Below, in pieces: positions 57,716 to 64,000 of a DNA stretch of 64,000 nt. Within the stretch, counting starts at the first letter, position 1; each line of letters begins with the position of its first letter. The translations under genes were made by a program, and so were the position numbers. Below the pieces are notes generated by a model. The model saw only the letters and a program-made list of their open reading frames with translations, ran no database searches and was not told the DNA's origin. The stretch is from the NCBI RefSeq assembly GCF_028882275.1, contig NZ_JARBUT010000001.1, positions 682,001-746,000 on the forward strand, written 5' to 3'. The stretch comes from Nocardiopsis sp. N85 (lineage in GTDB: Bacteria > Actinomycetota > Actinomycetes > Streptosporangiales > Streptosporangiaceae).

Positions 57716-58239
57716 CGGGCGCAGGCGAAGTCCCCGGCCCGATGCACCTCCACCGGCTTCAGGTCCACCCGCCCCGCCAGCAGCGGCGCCCCCGCCCCCA
57801 GGGTGACGGGCGCGATGGACACGATCACCTCGTCCAGCAGGCCCAGCCGGGCCAGGTCCGCGGCGACCTTCCCGCCGCCCATGAGCCACAGGTCCTTGTC
57901 CCCGGCCGACTCCGCCGCCTTCGCGTGCAGGGCGCGCAGTTCGTCGTCGGAGTCGGCGGACGCGAACCGGATGTCGTTCCCACCCTCGAACGCGGGGAGT
58001 TCCCGGTGGGTCAGCACCCAGGACGGCATGGCGTACGCCCAGCCCTCGCCGCCCTCGTGCCGGTGCACCCACTCGTAGGTGCTCGCCCCCATCAGGAGGG
58101 CGCCGATCCCCTTCAGGAACTCCCCGATCTCCCCCTCCGCCTCATCGGAGTCGGTGGCGAACAGCCAGTCCAACGAGTGATCCTCGGTGGCGATGAAGCC
58201 GTCCAGGCTGGTCGCGGTGTTGTAGACGGTCCTGGTCAT
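57694..58239 (-). CDS. Dihydrofolate reductase / RibD C-terminal-like protein
   Basis: 181 aa NADPH-dependent-reductase fold. Motifs: VYNTATSLDGFIATEDHSLD, IGALLMGASTYEWVHRH, and LWLMGGGKVAADLARLGLLD with the Gly-rich cofactor loop, then EVIVSIAPVTLGAGAPLL. Proteins of this group (YwjB/YyaP-like) have unknown substrates and are not classical DHFR. ATG at 58239 overlaps the stop of the upstream AraC/DinB gene by 4 bases (ATGA), so the two form an operon. Confidence 0.85.
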   Translation of the reverse strand: MTRTVYNTATSLDGFIATEDHSLDWLFATDSDEAEGEIGEFLKGIGALLMGASTYEWVHRHEGGEGWAYAMPSWVLTHRELPAFEGGNDIRFASADSDDELRALHAKAAESAGDKDLWLMGGGKVAADLARLGLLDEVIVSIAPVTLGAGAPLLAGRVDLKPVEVHRAGDFACARYEVVRP

Positions 58240-59162
58240 GAAGTGCCTCCGTAGTGGTCCTGAAGCCAGAGAAGGGGATCCCCGTGATCCACCTCCACCC
58301 CCTCGGCGCGCAGCATCTGGCGCACGAGTTGCCTGCGGTGCGACGCGTAGGTCAGAACGTGCGCGATCACCCCGCCGAGCAGGAAGCTCTCGGGTGGATC
58401 GCACAGGGCGTCCACCAGCCGGTCGCCCCAGGCGCCGCGACGGCCGATGCCCTCGACCGTCGCGATCCAGTGCGGGCCGATCTCCCGGTGGCGGGCCGCC
58501 AACCCGGCGGGGTCGTCGGCGCCGCGTTCGGGGAAGTCGGCCCCGTCGATCGAGGCCGACCACATCTCCTTGGACCACACGAGGTGTTCCAGCACGGCGG
58601 CGATCGACTCCTCGGGGCCGTCCCATTCCAGGACGGTCCGACCCGGGGCGTGCGCCCTGCGGTAGGCCTCCTCCGACAGGCCCGCGGCCACCCCGATGAG
58701 GTGCCCGGTGTCGGCGATGTCGTGGTGGACCTGGAGGGACACGAGGTCCATGCCGGAACGCTCCTCGGGTCGCGACTCGATCCACAGGTGGATCGGCGGG
58801 TGGAAGTGGATGCCGTTCGGGGCGGGCAGCCAGGTGCCGCTCCCGGGGGTGGTCGCCCCGGGAGGGTGACCGAAGGCCCGCCCGAACGCGCGGGTGAACC
58901 CCTCCACCGAGCGGTAACCGGCGGCGAACGCCGCGTCGGTGACACTGGTGCCCTGGCCGATCTGCCAGGCCGCGCGCTCCAGCAGCACCCGTCGGCGCAG
59001 CGCGACGGGGGACTCCCCGGTGTCGCGGCTGAGCCGTCGGGAGAAGTGGAACGGTGAGCTGAAGGCCCGTGCGGCCATGTCGCCCAGGGTGGAGTCGTCC
59101 TTCTCCAGGACCGCGTCGAGCAGTTCGCGGAGCCGGTCCCGGCCGGTGGTGGGTTCGGTCAT
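58236..59162 (-). CDS. AraC-type HTH protein fused to a DinB-like domain
   Basis: 308 aa. Residues ~10-105 form the two-helix-turn-helix AraC DNA-binding domain (MAARAFSSPFHFSRRLSRDT, VTDAAFAAGYRSVEGFTRAF, then GHPPGATTPGSGTWLPAPNG). The rest resembles the DinB four-helix bundle (TVLEWDGPEESIAAVLEHLV, GGVIAHVLTYASHRRQLVRQ) with metal-type histidines. Probably a ligand-responsive regulator of its own operon with the downstream reductase-like gene. ATG at 59162; CATACT 6 nt upstream may be a -10 box for a leaderless mRNA. Confidence 0.85.
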   Translation of the reverse strand: MTEPTTGRDRLRELLDAVLEKDDSTLGDMAARAFSSPFHFSRRLSRDTGESPVALRRRVLLERAAWQIGQGTSVTDAAFAAGYRSVEGFTRAFGRAFGHPPGATTPGSGTWLPAPNGIHFHPPIHLWIESRPEERSGMDLVSLQVHHDIADTGHLIGVAAGLSEEAYRRAHAPGRTVLEWDGPEESIAAVLEHLVWSKEMWSASIDGADFPERGADDPAGLAARHREIGPHWIATVEGIGRRGAWGDRLVDALCDPPESFLLGGVIAHVLTYASHRRQLVRQMLRAEGVEVDHGDPLLWLQDHYGGTS

Positions 59163-59453
59163 GCGACCAGTATGTTCGCCCGGGTCGGCGCGGCGCTTGA
59201 CCGTTCTTGCGCACCCGCGCGCCGCGAACACGCGCTCTCCCGCCGACCGCGACGTGGGGTGCGGCGGTCCGTCTCCGAGGAGGACGGGCACCTGCGGGCG
59301 GTCCCGGCCGGCCCCGAGGGCGGGTCCTCCAACGGCTCGACGTCGCCCCGGGCGGGTGGCGGGGCGCGTCTCCCCGGACCGGTCGCCGAAGGTGTGCGTT
59401 CCGGGCGTCGGGGTAGCGCCCACTCCGAGGGGCCACCCGGGGAGGGGATCACC

Positions 59454-60113
59454 ATGATCGAACGCGAGGTGACGGTGCGCGCGCCGGACGTGGAACTCGA
59501 CGGACGCTGGTCGACCTCTCCGGACGCCGTCGGCGCCGTGGTCTTCGCCCACGGCAGTGGCAGTTCCCGGCACAGTCCCCGCAATCGGGCCGTCGCCGAC
59601 GTCCTGCGTCGGTCGGGGATCGCGACGTTGCTGTTCGACCTGCTCACACCGGAGGAGGAACGGGTCGACCGGATCACGCGCGAGCTGCGCTTCGACATCG
59701 ACCTGCTCACCCGGCGCCTCACCGGGGCGGTGGACTGGCTGGCCGCGCGGGAGGACACGGCGGGGACGCCCATCGGGCTGTTCGGCGCCAGCACCGGTGC
59801 CGCGGCGGCGCTGCGGACGGCGGCCGAGCGACCCGACGCGGTCACGGGGGTGGTCTCACGCGGTGGCCGCCCCGACCTGGCGGGTGGCGGGGCGCTCCGG
59901 GCGGTGCGCGCCCCGGCGCTGTTCATCGTCGGCGGTGCGGACACCGACGTGCTGCGGCTCAACAAGGAGGCGCTCGACCGGCTCGGCGGGGCCGGTCGGA
60001 TCCGGGTGGTCCCCGGCGCCACCCACCTGTTCGAGGAGGAGGGCGCGATGGAGGAGGTGGCCGACGCCGCCGGGGAGTGGTTCGTGCGCGTCTTCGGCGC
60101 ACCGGGAGGGTGA
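59454..60113 (+). CDS. Alpha/beta hydrolase (dienelactone-hydrolase-like)
   Basis: 219 aa. Core fold motifs: GAVVFAHGSGSSRHSPRNRA with an oxyanion loop, the nucleophile elbow GLFGASTGAAAALRTA (Ser in GASTG), FIVGGADTDVLRLNKEALDR with the acid, and PGATHLFEEEGAMEEV with the catalytic His. Substrate unknown; related actinobacterial proteins are often fused to or beside phosphoribosyltransferases, which is not the case here. ATG at 59454 follows GGGGAGGGG. It ends 100 bases before tRNA-Pro. Confidence 0.88.
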   Translation: MIEREVTVRAPDVELDGRWSTSPDAVGAVVFAHGSGSSRHSPRNRAVADVLRRSGIATLLFDLLTPEEERVDRITRELRFDIDLLTRRLTGAVDWLAAREDTAGTPIGLFGASTGAAAALRTAAERPDAVTGVVSRGGRPDLAGGGALRAVRAPALFIVGGADTDVLRLNKEALDRLGGAGRIRVVPGATHLFEEEGAMEEVADAAGEWFVRVFGAPGG

Positions 60114-60213
60114 GCGCGGCGGGCGCCCCGCCGGAGGGGAACTCCGGTGCGAGAGCACCCGGTGATGCGATAGAGTCTTGCCCGTTGGCGCCGCTGCGGC
60201 GGAGGTCGACGGA

Positions 60214-60287
60214 CGGGACGTAGCGCAGTTTGGCAGCGCACTTGACTGGGGGTCAAGGGGTCGTGGGTTCAAATCCCGCCGTCCCGA
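60214..60287 (+). tRNA. tRNA-Pro (GGG)
   Basis: 74 nt, CCA not encoded. Acceptor CGGGACG/CGTCCCG, anticodon stem CTTGA/TCAAG with loop CTGGGGG, so anticodon GGG (Pro), and a T arm with TTCAAAT. Its 3' end is the likely attachment site of the element that follows. Confidence 0.95.
60269..60287. other. Putative attachment site (att) in tRNA-Pro
   Basis: The integrase stop codon is at 60269-60271, so the last 19 bases of the tRNA are shared with the 3' end of the integrase gene region. tRNA 3' ends are the usual crossover sites for such integrases. The matching direct repeat at the far end of the element was not found within the window. Confidence 0.6.
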
Positions 60288-61558
60288 CAGAGCGATAGCG
60301 GTTCGGAGAAGGGTCCACCGTCAGGTGGGCCCTTCTCCGTGTTCCCGGTGGGGTCGAACCGGGGGCGGGTGGGCCGTTGGCCCACGTCGTGCAGGATGGC
60401 GTCCATCGCCCGTGCTCCGGATCGAAGTACCGGCCGGAGTTGGTGACGGTAGACGCGCTCCGTGGTGTCGGTGCCGTCGTGGCCCACGAGGAGTGAGATC
60501 TCCTCGATGCTCACACCGTGGTCGGAGAGCAGCGACACGAAGGTGTGGCGCAGCTCGCGCGCTGTCCATTCGTTCTGGTCGAGTCCTGCCTTTCTCATGA
60601 TGGTGCGCAGGTCCCGCAGGACGTTGTGGTGGTCCAGCGGTGTCCCGTGCCCGGTGCAGAACACCAGGTCGTTGTCCTGCCACAGCTCGGCCGCCGCGAG
60701 ACGCTCCCGCGCCTGCATGGCCTTGTGCGCGGTGATCGCTTTGACGGCGATGCGGGGCGGTTCCAGGGAGCGCCGTGACCGTCGGGTCTTGGTGTCCCCG
60801 TTGCCTCGCACCGAGGTCCACACGTGGATCGTGGGGACCGTATTGTCGGTGTCGATCTGCTCCCACCTCAGCGCCCGGATCTCCTCGGTCCGGGCTCCGG
60901 TGACGATGGAGAGCACCAGGTGGGCGTACCACCGCGTGCCTTCCGCCGCCTTGAGCACCGCCACGGCCTGTTCCAGCGTCATGGACTTGGAAGGCCGTCC
61001 GGGCTTGTCGCCCTTGAGCCTGCCGCGCTGGTCCAGCCGGGCGAGTTCGGCGACGTTGCGGGCCACCATCTCTTGGACCTGTGCGTAGCGGATGGCGCGT
61101 TCCAGCAGGTTGAGCACCAGCCGCAGCGTCCGTGAGGACAGGTGCGGTTTGCGGCCCCGGAGCCAGGCGAGCACATCGGCCACCCGTAGTTCGGCCAGCA
61201 GGTACCGGCCGAGGTAGGGGGTGATGTGCGTACGCGCGAGCCGTGTGTAGTTGTCGCGTGTGGTGGGTGCCAGGTCTGTGGTCTGGTCCCGCAGGAACTC
61301 CGCCACGCAGTCGGCGACGGTGTAGCGGGCGGGGGAGTTGACCCCCTGGTCCAGCTCTTCCAGCACCTGGGCGAGTTTGTCGTAGAGGGTGTGCTTGCTC
61401 TTGCTGCTGACCTTCTTGACCTGGCAGCGGCCGGTGTGCGGGTCCTGGCGGAGGCGGATCTCCGCGCGCCAGAGGCGGCGTGCCTTATCGAGGTAGACCG
61501 ACACGTCGGGTCGGTCGGCCAGGTCTGCCCTGGTGGGCTTGCGTGGTGTTCTGGGCAC
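60269..61558 (-). CDS. int: Tyrosine integrase of an integrated element
   Basis: 429 aa phage/AICE-type integrase. N-terminal AP2-like arm-binding region (DVSVYLDKARRLWRAEIRLR), core-binding SAM-like domain (YTVADCVAEFLRDQTTDLAP), then the catalytic domain: Arg in VTGARTEEIRALRWEQ, ARELRHTFVSLLSDHG (the first His of HxxR is Arg here), VGHDGTDTTERVYRHQ with His and Tyr. Similar enzymes integrate pSAM2-type elements in tRNA-Pro. GTG at 61558 has AGGAG upstream; its stop lies inside tRNA-Pro. It probably catalyses integration and, with the excisionase, excision. Confidence 0.93.
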   Translation of the reverse strand: MPRTPRKPTRADLADRPDVSVYLDKARRLWRAEIRLRQDPHTGRCQVKKVSSKSKHTLYDKLAQVLEELDQGVNSPARYTVADCVAEFLRDQTTDLAPTTRDNYTRLARTHITPYLGRYLLAELRVADVLAWLRGRKPHLSSRTLRLVLNLLERAIRYAQVQEMVARNVAELARLDQRGRLKGDKPGRPSKSMTLEQAVAVLKAAEGTRWYAHLVLSIVTGARTEEIRALRWEQIDTDNTVPTIHVWTSVRGNGDTKTRRSRRSLEPPRIAVKAITAHKAMQARERLAAAELWQDNDLVFCTGHGTPLDHHNVLRDLRTIMRKAGLDQNEWTARELRHTFVSLLSDHGVSIEEISLLVGHDGTDTTERVYRHQLRPVLRSGARAMDAILHDVGQRPTRPRFDPTGNTEKGPPDGGPFSEPLSLCRDGGI

Positions 61559-61594
61559 CACTCCTCGTCTTTCCCGGGAACGGTCCCGTCCGGC

Positions 61595-61783
61595 CTAGGC
61601 CTGCGCCTGCTCCTCTACGAGGTGGTTGATGTAGGTCTCCAGGGCGGAGTGGGGGACGAGGCGTCGCCGGCCGACGCGGACGGAGGGGAGCTGTCCGGTG
61701 GCGATGAGCTTCTTGACGGTGGTGGTGCCCAGGCTCAGCGCGTGGGCGGTTTCCTGGACGGAGTACGCGACCTTGTGTTCCAC
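61595..61783 (-). CDS. xis: Excisionase / MerR-like HTH protein
   Basis: 62 aa. YSVQETAHALSLGTTTVKKL followed by IATGQLPSVRVGRRRLVPHS is the standard excisionase-family winged HTH (DNA-bending, directs recombination towards excision). GTG at 61783 follows AAGGGA. It lies 36 bases upstream of int on the same strand, the usual xis-int order. Confidence 0.88.
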   Translation of the reverse strand: MEHKVAYSVQETAHALSLGTTTVKKLIATGQLPSVRVGRRRLVPHSALETYINHLVEEQAQA

Positions 61784-61877
61784 ACCGGGGTCCCTTCTCG
61801 CGGACGGGTTTCACTTCCTGGTCGCGATCGGAGGGCCTGATCGGGTTCAGGTGGGGTGTGGAAGGCGTGCGTACGCA

Positions 61878-61914
61878 CTGCGGGCCCTGCCGCTAGAAGC
61901 GGCAGGGCCCGCAG
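61878..61914 (-). terminator. Terminator between DUF397 gene and xis
   Basis: A perfect 17-bp stem (61878-61894 with 61898-61914) with a 3-nt loop. It isolates xis-int from the regulator genes to the right. Confidence 0.85.
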
Positions 61915-61977
61915 AAGAACGGAGATCCGTTGTGCTCATGCCACTAGTGGGGTGGTGTGTGGGGGGGAGGGACGGCT

Positions 61978-62166
61978 CTACTCGGTCGCGCCCTTGACGG
62001 CTGTGAGGAGTGCTCCCCACTCCAACCGGGATGCTTCGATATGGCCGAGGGAGCGGTTCTGGGTGTCACGGAGGGCGGCGCCGTCAGAGGTTCGCTTGGC
62101 CTCCACGCAGTGGCCGCCGTTCCCTCCGCTGTAGGAAGACTTACGCCATTCCTTGGTGAGTTCCAT
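61978..62166 (-). CDS. DUF397 protein
   Basis: 62 aa. DUF397 hallmark WRKSSYSGGNGGHCVEAKRT, then GAALRDTQNRSLGHIEASRL with the final aromatic segment LEWGALLTAVKG. DUF397 proteins (BldB/WhiJ-partner group) are small partners of XRE regulators in actinobacteria and have been compared with antitoxin-type modules. ATG at 62166 lies inside the end of the XRE gene (26-base overlap), so the two are coupled. A strong terminator follows. Confidence 0.9.
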   Translation of the reverse strand: MELTKEWRKSSYSGGNGGHCVEAKRTSDGAALRDTQNRSLGHIEASRLEWGALLTAVKGATE

Positions 62167-62974
62167 CGCGGAACTCCTTCCTAATCGTGCGTAGACGCTC
62201 CAAGGAGACCTCTGGCGACCAGGCTACTCCGAGCAGTTCACCGAAAAGCTCGTGAGCCTCCTCGACCTTCGGGCCGTGGTACATGCTGCCCGATAGGGCG
62301 TTCTCCAGGTACAGGGCGTCCGGCTGGCCCTCGAAGGACATCAGGACCAGCATGCCGGTGTGGCCGGGGTGGAAGCCGGTCTTCAAGGGAACGATCTGCA
62401 ACCCCAGCCTATGGGATTCCACCAGTTCGATCAGTTTGTCGAGCTGCTCCACCATGACCCCCACCCCTCCGGTGGGAGCCAGCAGGACGGCTTCATTCAC
62501 GATGCTGTGCACCCTGGGCGGATCCGGCCTGTCCCAGATGCGCTGCCGTCGCATCCGTCCTTCGACGATCTCTTCCACCGCCTCGGGTGGAGCGAAACGG
62601 TTGGATGCCCTGGCCAGGGACCGCGCGTAGGCCCTGGTCTGGAGCAGCCCGGAGATGACCAGGGGGTGGAACTCACGGATGTGCGTCGCTGCCGGTTCGG
62701 CCTTCACCAACTCGGAGAGGAAGCTGGGATAGGACTCCCGGTTGCTGAGCTTCACCCACAGCTCTACGAGCTTGCCGTCCGCGCCGAGGAAGTCATCGAT
62801 GAGGTTGACCTTGTCCCGGCTGGGCCAGTGGGTTCCGCTCTCGAAACCGCTGATCAGCGTGCCTGTCACTTGGATCCTGGAAGCTACTTGAGCCTGTGTC
62901 TTGCTGGCTGAGGTCCGATACTTCTTCAGCTCCGTTCCCCACTTCTTGGCGTGCGGCTTCACCTTCTTCTTCAC
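62141..62974 (-). CDS. XRE-family regulator with DUF5753 domain
   Basis: 277 aa WhiJ-like regulator. N-terminal HTH (residues ~10-65): WGTELKKYRTSASKTQAQVA then SRIQVTGTLISGFESGTHWP. The C-terminal DUF5753 domain has REFHPLVISGLLQTRAYARS, VHSIVNEAVLLAPTGGVGVM and VPLKTGFHPGHTGMLVLMSF. GTG at 62974 has AAGGGTGG upstream. Paired with DUF397 by gene overlap, and divergent from two small genes at 63150 and 63443. Probably represses or activates that divergent region; inference. Confidence 0.9.
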   Translation of the reverse strand: MKKKVKPHAKKWGTELKKYRTSASKTQAQVASRIQVTGTLISGFESGTHWPSRDKVNLIDDFLGADGKLVELWVKLSNRESYPSFLSELVKAEPAATHIREFHPLVISGLLQTRAYARSLARASNRFAPPEAVEEIVEGRMRRQRIWDRPDPPRVHSIVNEAVLLAPTGGVGVMVEQLDKLIELVESHRLGLQIVPLKTGFHPGHTGMLVLMSFEGQPDALYLENALSGSMYHGPKVEEAHELFGELLGVAWSPEVSLERLRTIRKEFRDGTHQGMA

Positions 62975-63043
62975 CGATAAGCCACCCTTCACAACCTCGC
63001 CATAACCTCTTTGCACACAGATCTATCAGTGTTGAGAGGCTTG

Positions 63044-63053
63044 GTGATATCAC
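63044..63053. promoter_or_regulatory. Candidate operator in the divergent region
   Basis: A perfect 10-bp palindrome (GTGATATCAC) in the AT-rich gap between the XRE gene and the divergent small genes. Confidence 0.35.
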
Positions 63054-63149
63054 TTCCCAGATAGAAGTGGGTTCCCCAAGCTGGGATCACCGGAGAACTT
63101 AACCCACGACACCTGAATGGGTTCCGGGATAACCAGGGAGGAACCACTC

Positions 63150-63446
63150 ATGTCGGAAACGAGGGAAGCAGCCAAGCGGTTGTGCCACTGGGCGGATGAA
63201 AGCGGCCTGAAGGCGCTGCCGCATCCCGGCCAGGTGGTCGAGCTGAAGAAGGGGAAGCAGAGTCAGCACGTCCGTCTGTCCCGGACGGAGGGCGGTTGGT
63301 TCTGGTTCTGGCTCTGGGAGCCGTTCCGTACCGAGCAAGACGTGTGGGAGGCGGAGAAGGGCCTGCCCATGGGGCAGGAGCGGGACATGGTGCGCCGGGT
63401 ACTGGCAGTGCTGGAGATCGCCGAGGCAGGGGAGAAGGTGACATGA
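63150..63446 (+). CDS. Small Trp-rich hypothetical protein
   Basis: 98 aa, family not recognised. Hydrophilic except for an aromatic block (GGWFWFWLWEPF) near residue 55. Other segments: RLCHWADESGLKALPHPGQV and EKGLPMGQERDMVRRVLAVL (helical end). No membrane helix or enzyme motif. ATG at 63150 has AGGGAGGAA upstream. It overlaps the next gene by 4 bases (ATGA), so the pair is an operon, divergent from the XRE/DUF397 pair. It may be a cargo or regulated partner of that module. Confidence 0.7.
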   Translation: MSETREAAKRLCHWADESGLKALPHPGQVVELKKGKQSQHVRLSRTEGGWFWFWLWEPFRTEQDVWEAEKGLPMGQERDMVRRVLAVLEIAEAGEKVT

Positions 63447-63694
63447 CCTCACACGAGTTCCCCCGTTACCTCGCGGAGGTCCCGCCCGAGGTCGCCGACA
63501 CCCTCGCAGAAACCGAAGGGGTCGAGCGGGTCACCCACCGACAGGTCCTGTGCTCGGCGGTCGGGCTGCTCAACCTCAAGAAGCGTGGCACGCTCTTCTT
63601 CGCCAACGGCGGCGCGGTGCTCATCCGCCCCGGACAGAAGATGATCACCTTCTCCGAACTGCGGAGGGACGACCTGCCCAAGCGCTACCTCTGA
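63443..63694 (+). CDS. Small hypothetical protein, partner of 63150
   Basis: 83 aa, no family recognised. LAEVPPEVADTLAETEGVER is followed by VLCSAVGLLNLKKRGTLFFA and GAVLIRPGQKMITFSELRRD, a small mixed alpha/beta protein. ATG at 63443 overlaps the upstream stop. A hairpin 22 bases after the stop may terminate the two-gene unit. Confidence 0.68.
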   Translation: MTSHEFPRYLAEVPPEVADTLAETEGVERVTHRQVLCSAVGLLNLKKRGTLFFANGGAVLIRPGQKMITFSELRRDDLPKRYL

Positions 63695-63716
63695 CCTCGC
63701 ACGGCTCGGATCCCCC

Positions 63717-63749
63717 AACCCCTTCCACCGATCTCCGGTGGGAGGGGTT
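63717..63749 (+). terminator. Terminator-like hairpin
   Basis: A 14-bp stem with one T-G pair (63717-63730 with 63736-63749) and a 5-nt loop, just after the small two-gene unit. No T run. Confidence 0.55.
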
Positions 63750-63773
63750 CCGTGCGGTAATGGAGCCTAGATC

Positions 63774-63932
63774 ATGAATGCTCACTTGCACGCCGAACTC
63801 CACCGGTCTTTGCAGGTAGTGCTGCTGCCCAACTGCATCATGCTGTCTCGATACGACACCGCCCATGGCCGGAGGCTGGCGTTGTACCTCTCCTGGATCG
63901 TGGTCGCAAACAAGCCCGAAGTGGCATCCTAG
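63774..63932 (+). CDS. Short open frame, possibly a broken gene
   Basis: 52 codons from ATG 63774 to TAG 63930-63932. The frame continues open to the window end after the TAG (RRMLEIANGLGSKRTNER), which suggests a nonsense mutation or a small gene followed by chance coding. The codons are less GC-biased than those of core genes, as in foreign DNA. No family recognised (HGRRLALYLSWIVVANKPEV). Confidence 0.3.
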   Translation: MNAHLHAELHRSLQVVLLPNCIMLSRYDTAHGRRLALYLSWIVVANKPEVAS

Positions 63933-64000
63933 GCAGCCCGCCGCATGCTGGAGATCGCCAATGGTCTCGGCAGCAAGCGCACCAACGAACGCCCCGCGTC

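Noticed and set aside
59172..59453. N-terminal extension of the alpha/beta hydrolase
   Set aside because: The frame is open but Arg/Pro/Gly-rich without domain; a strong ribosome site directly precedes ATG 59454.

Overview
The window is very GC-rich, double-stranded chromosomal DNA with strong G/C at third codon positions, frequent GTG starts and a gene order typical of filamentous actinobacteria: lgt, gltBD, pyk, an ANTAR response regulator, livHMGF, polA, rpsA, coaE, uvrB, then pyrG, nudix, xerD, parA, scpAB, pseudouridine synthase, aroH, tyrA, cmk and der. From composition and synteny I infer a Nocardiopsis-like actinobacterium (family Nocardiopsaceae or a near relative). The genus is inferred, not proven.

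Layout. 1-5.1 kb: 3' part of lgt, two tandem paralogous membrane proteins, and a convergent BpsA-like aminopropyltransferase. 5.1-11.8 kb: a long leader and glutamate synthase gltBD. 11.9-17.8 kb: two tandem DUF2784 membrane proteins, a terpene-cyclase-fold protein, pyruvate kinase, a DUF1266 membrane protein and a GNAT enzyme. 18-19.7 kb: an HTH/LAGLIDADG protein, an odd tRNA with a leucine (CAA) anticodon but a short variable loop, and a PdtaR-type antiterminator. 20-26.2 kb: a branched-chain amino-acid ABC transporter whose LivH carries a secreted N-terminal domain, with its lipoprotein receptor facing the operon. 26.5-37.6 kb: replication, repair and translation genes (polA, arfB-like, rpsA, coaE, uvrB) with small accessory genes. 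37.7-42.1 kb: a DUF3060 lipoprotein, a GNAT, an HMG-CoA-lyase-like enzyme and a CmtR-type metal sensor with a CDF efflux pump. 42.5-55.5 kb: pyrG to der, the chromosome-segregation and nucleotide block. It includes a pseudouridine synthase with about 450 residues of Arg/Gly/Ser/Asp repeats. 55.6-60.1 kb: an MFS transporter and small metabolic genes. 60.2-64 kb: tRNA-Pro(GGG) followed by an integrase whose last codons lie inside the tRNA, an excisionase, a DUF397/XRE pair and small unknown genes. This is the left end of an integrated element that runs out of the window.

How the parts work together. GltBD makes glutamate and Pyk feeds pyruvate. The Liv system imports amino acids. AroH and TyrA lead to phenylalanine and tyrosine, and PyrG and Cmk supply CTP/CDP. 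XerD, ParA and ScpAB act on chromosome resolution and segregation. The ArsR-CDF pair is a metal-sensing efflux unit with all three CmtR cysteine ligands conserved at the same residue numbers. Many genes have no Shine-Dalgarno but a TANNNT box 6-7 nt before the start codon, which suggests leaderless mRNAs. Many transcription units end in long GC hairpins. All functional names come from reading motifs by eye. No database search was run.
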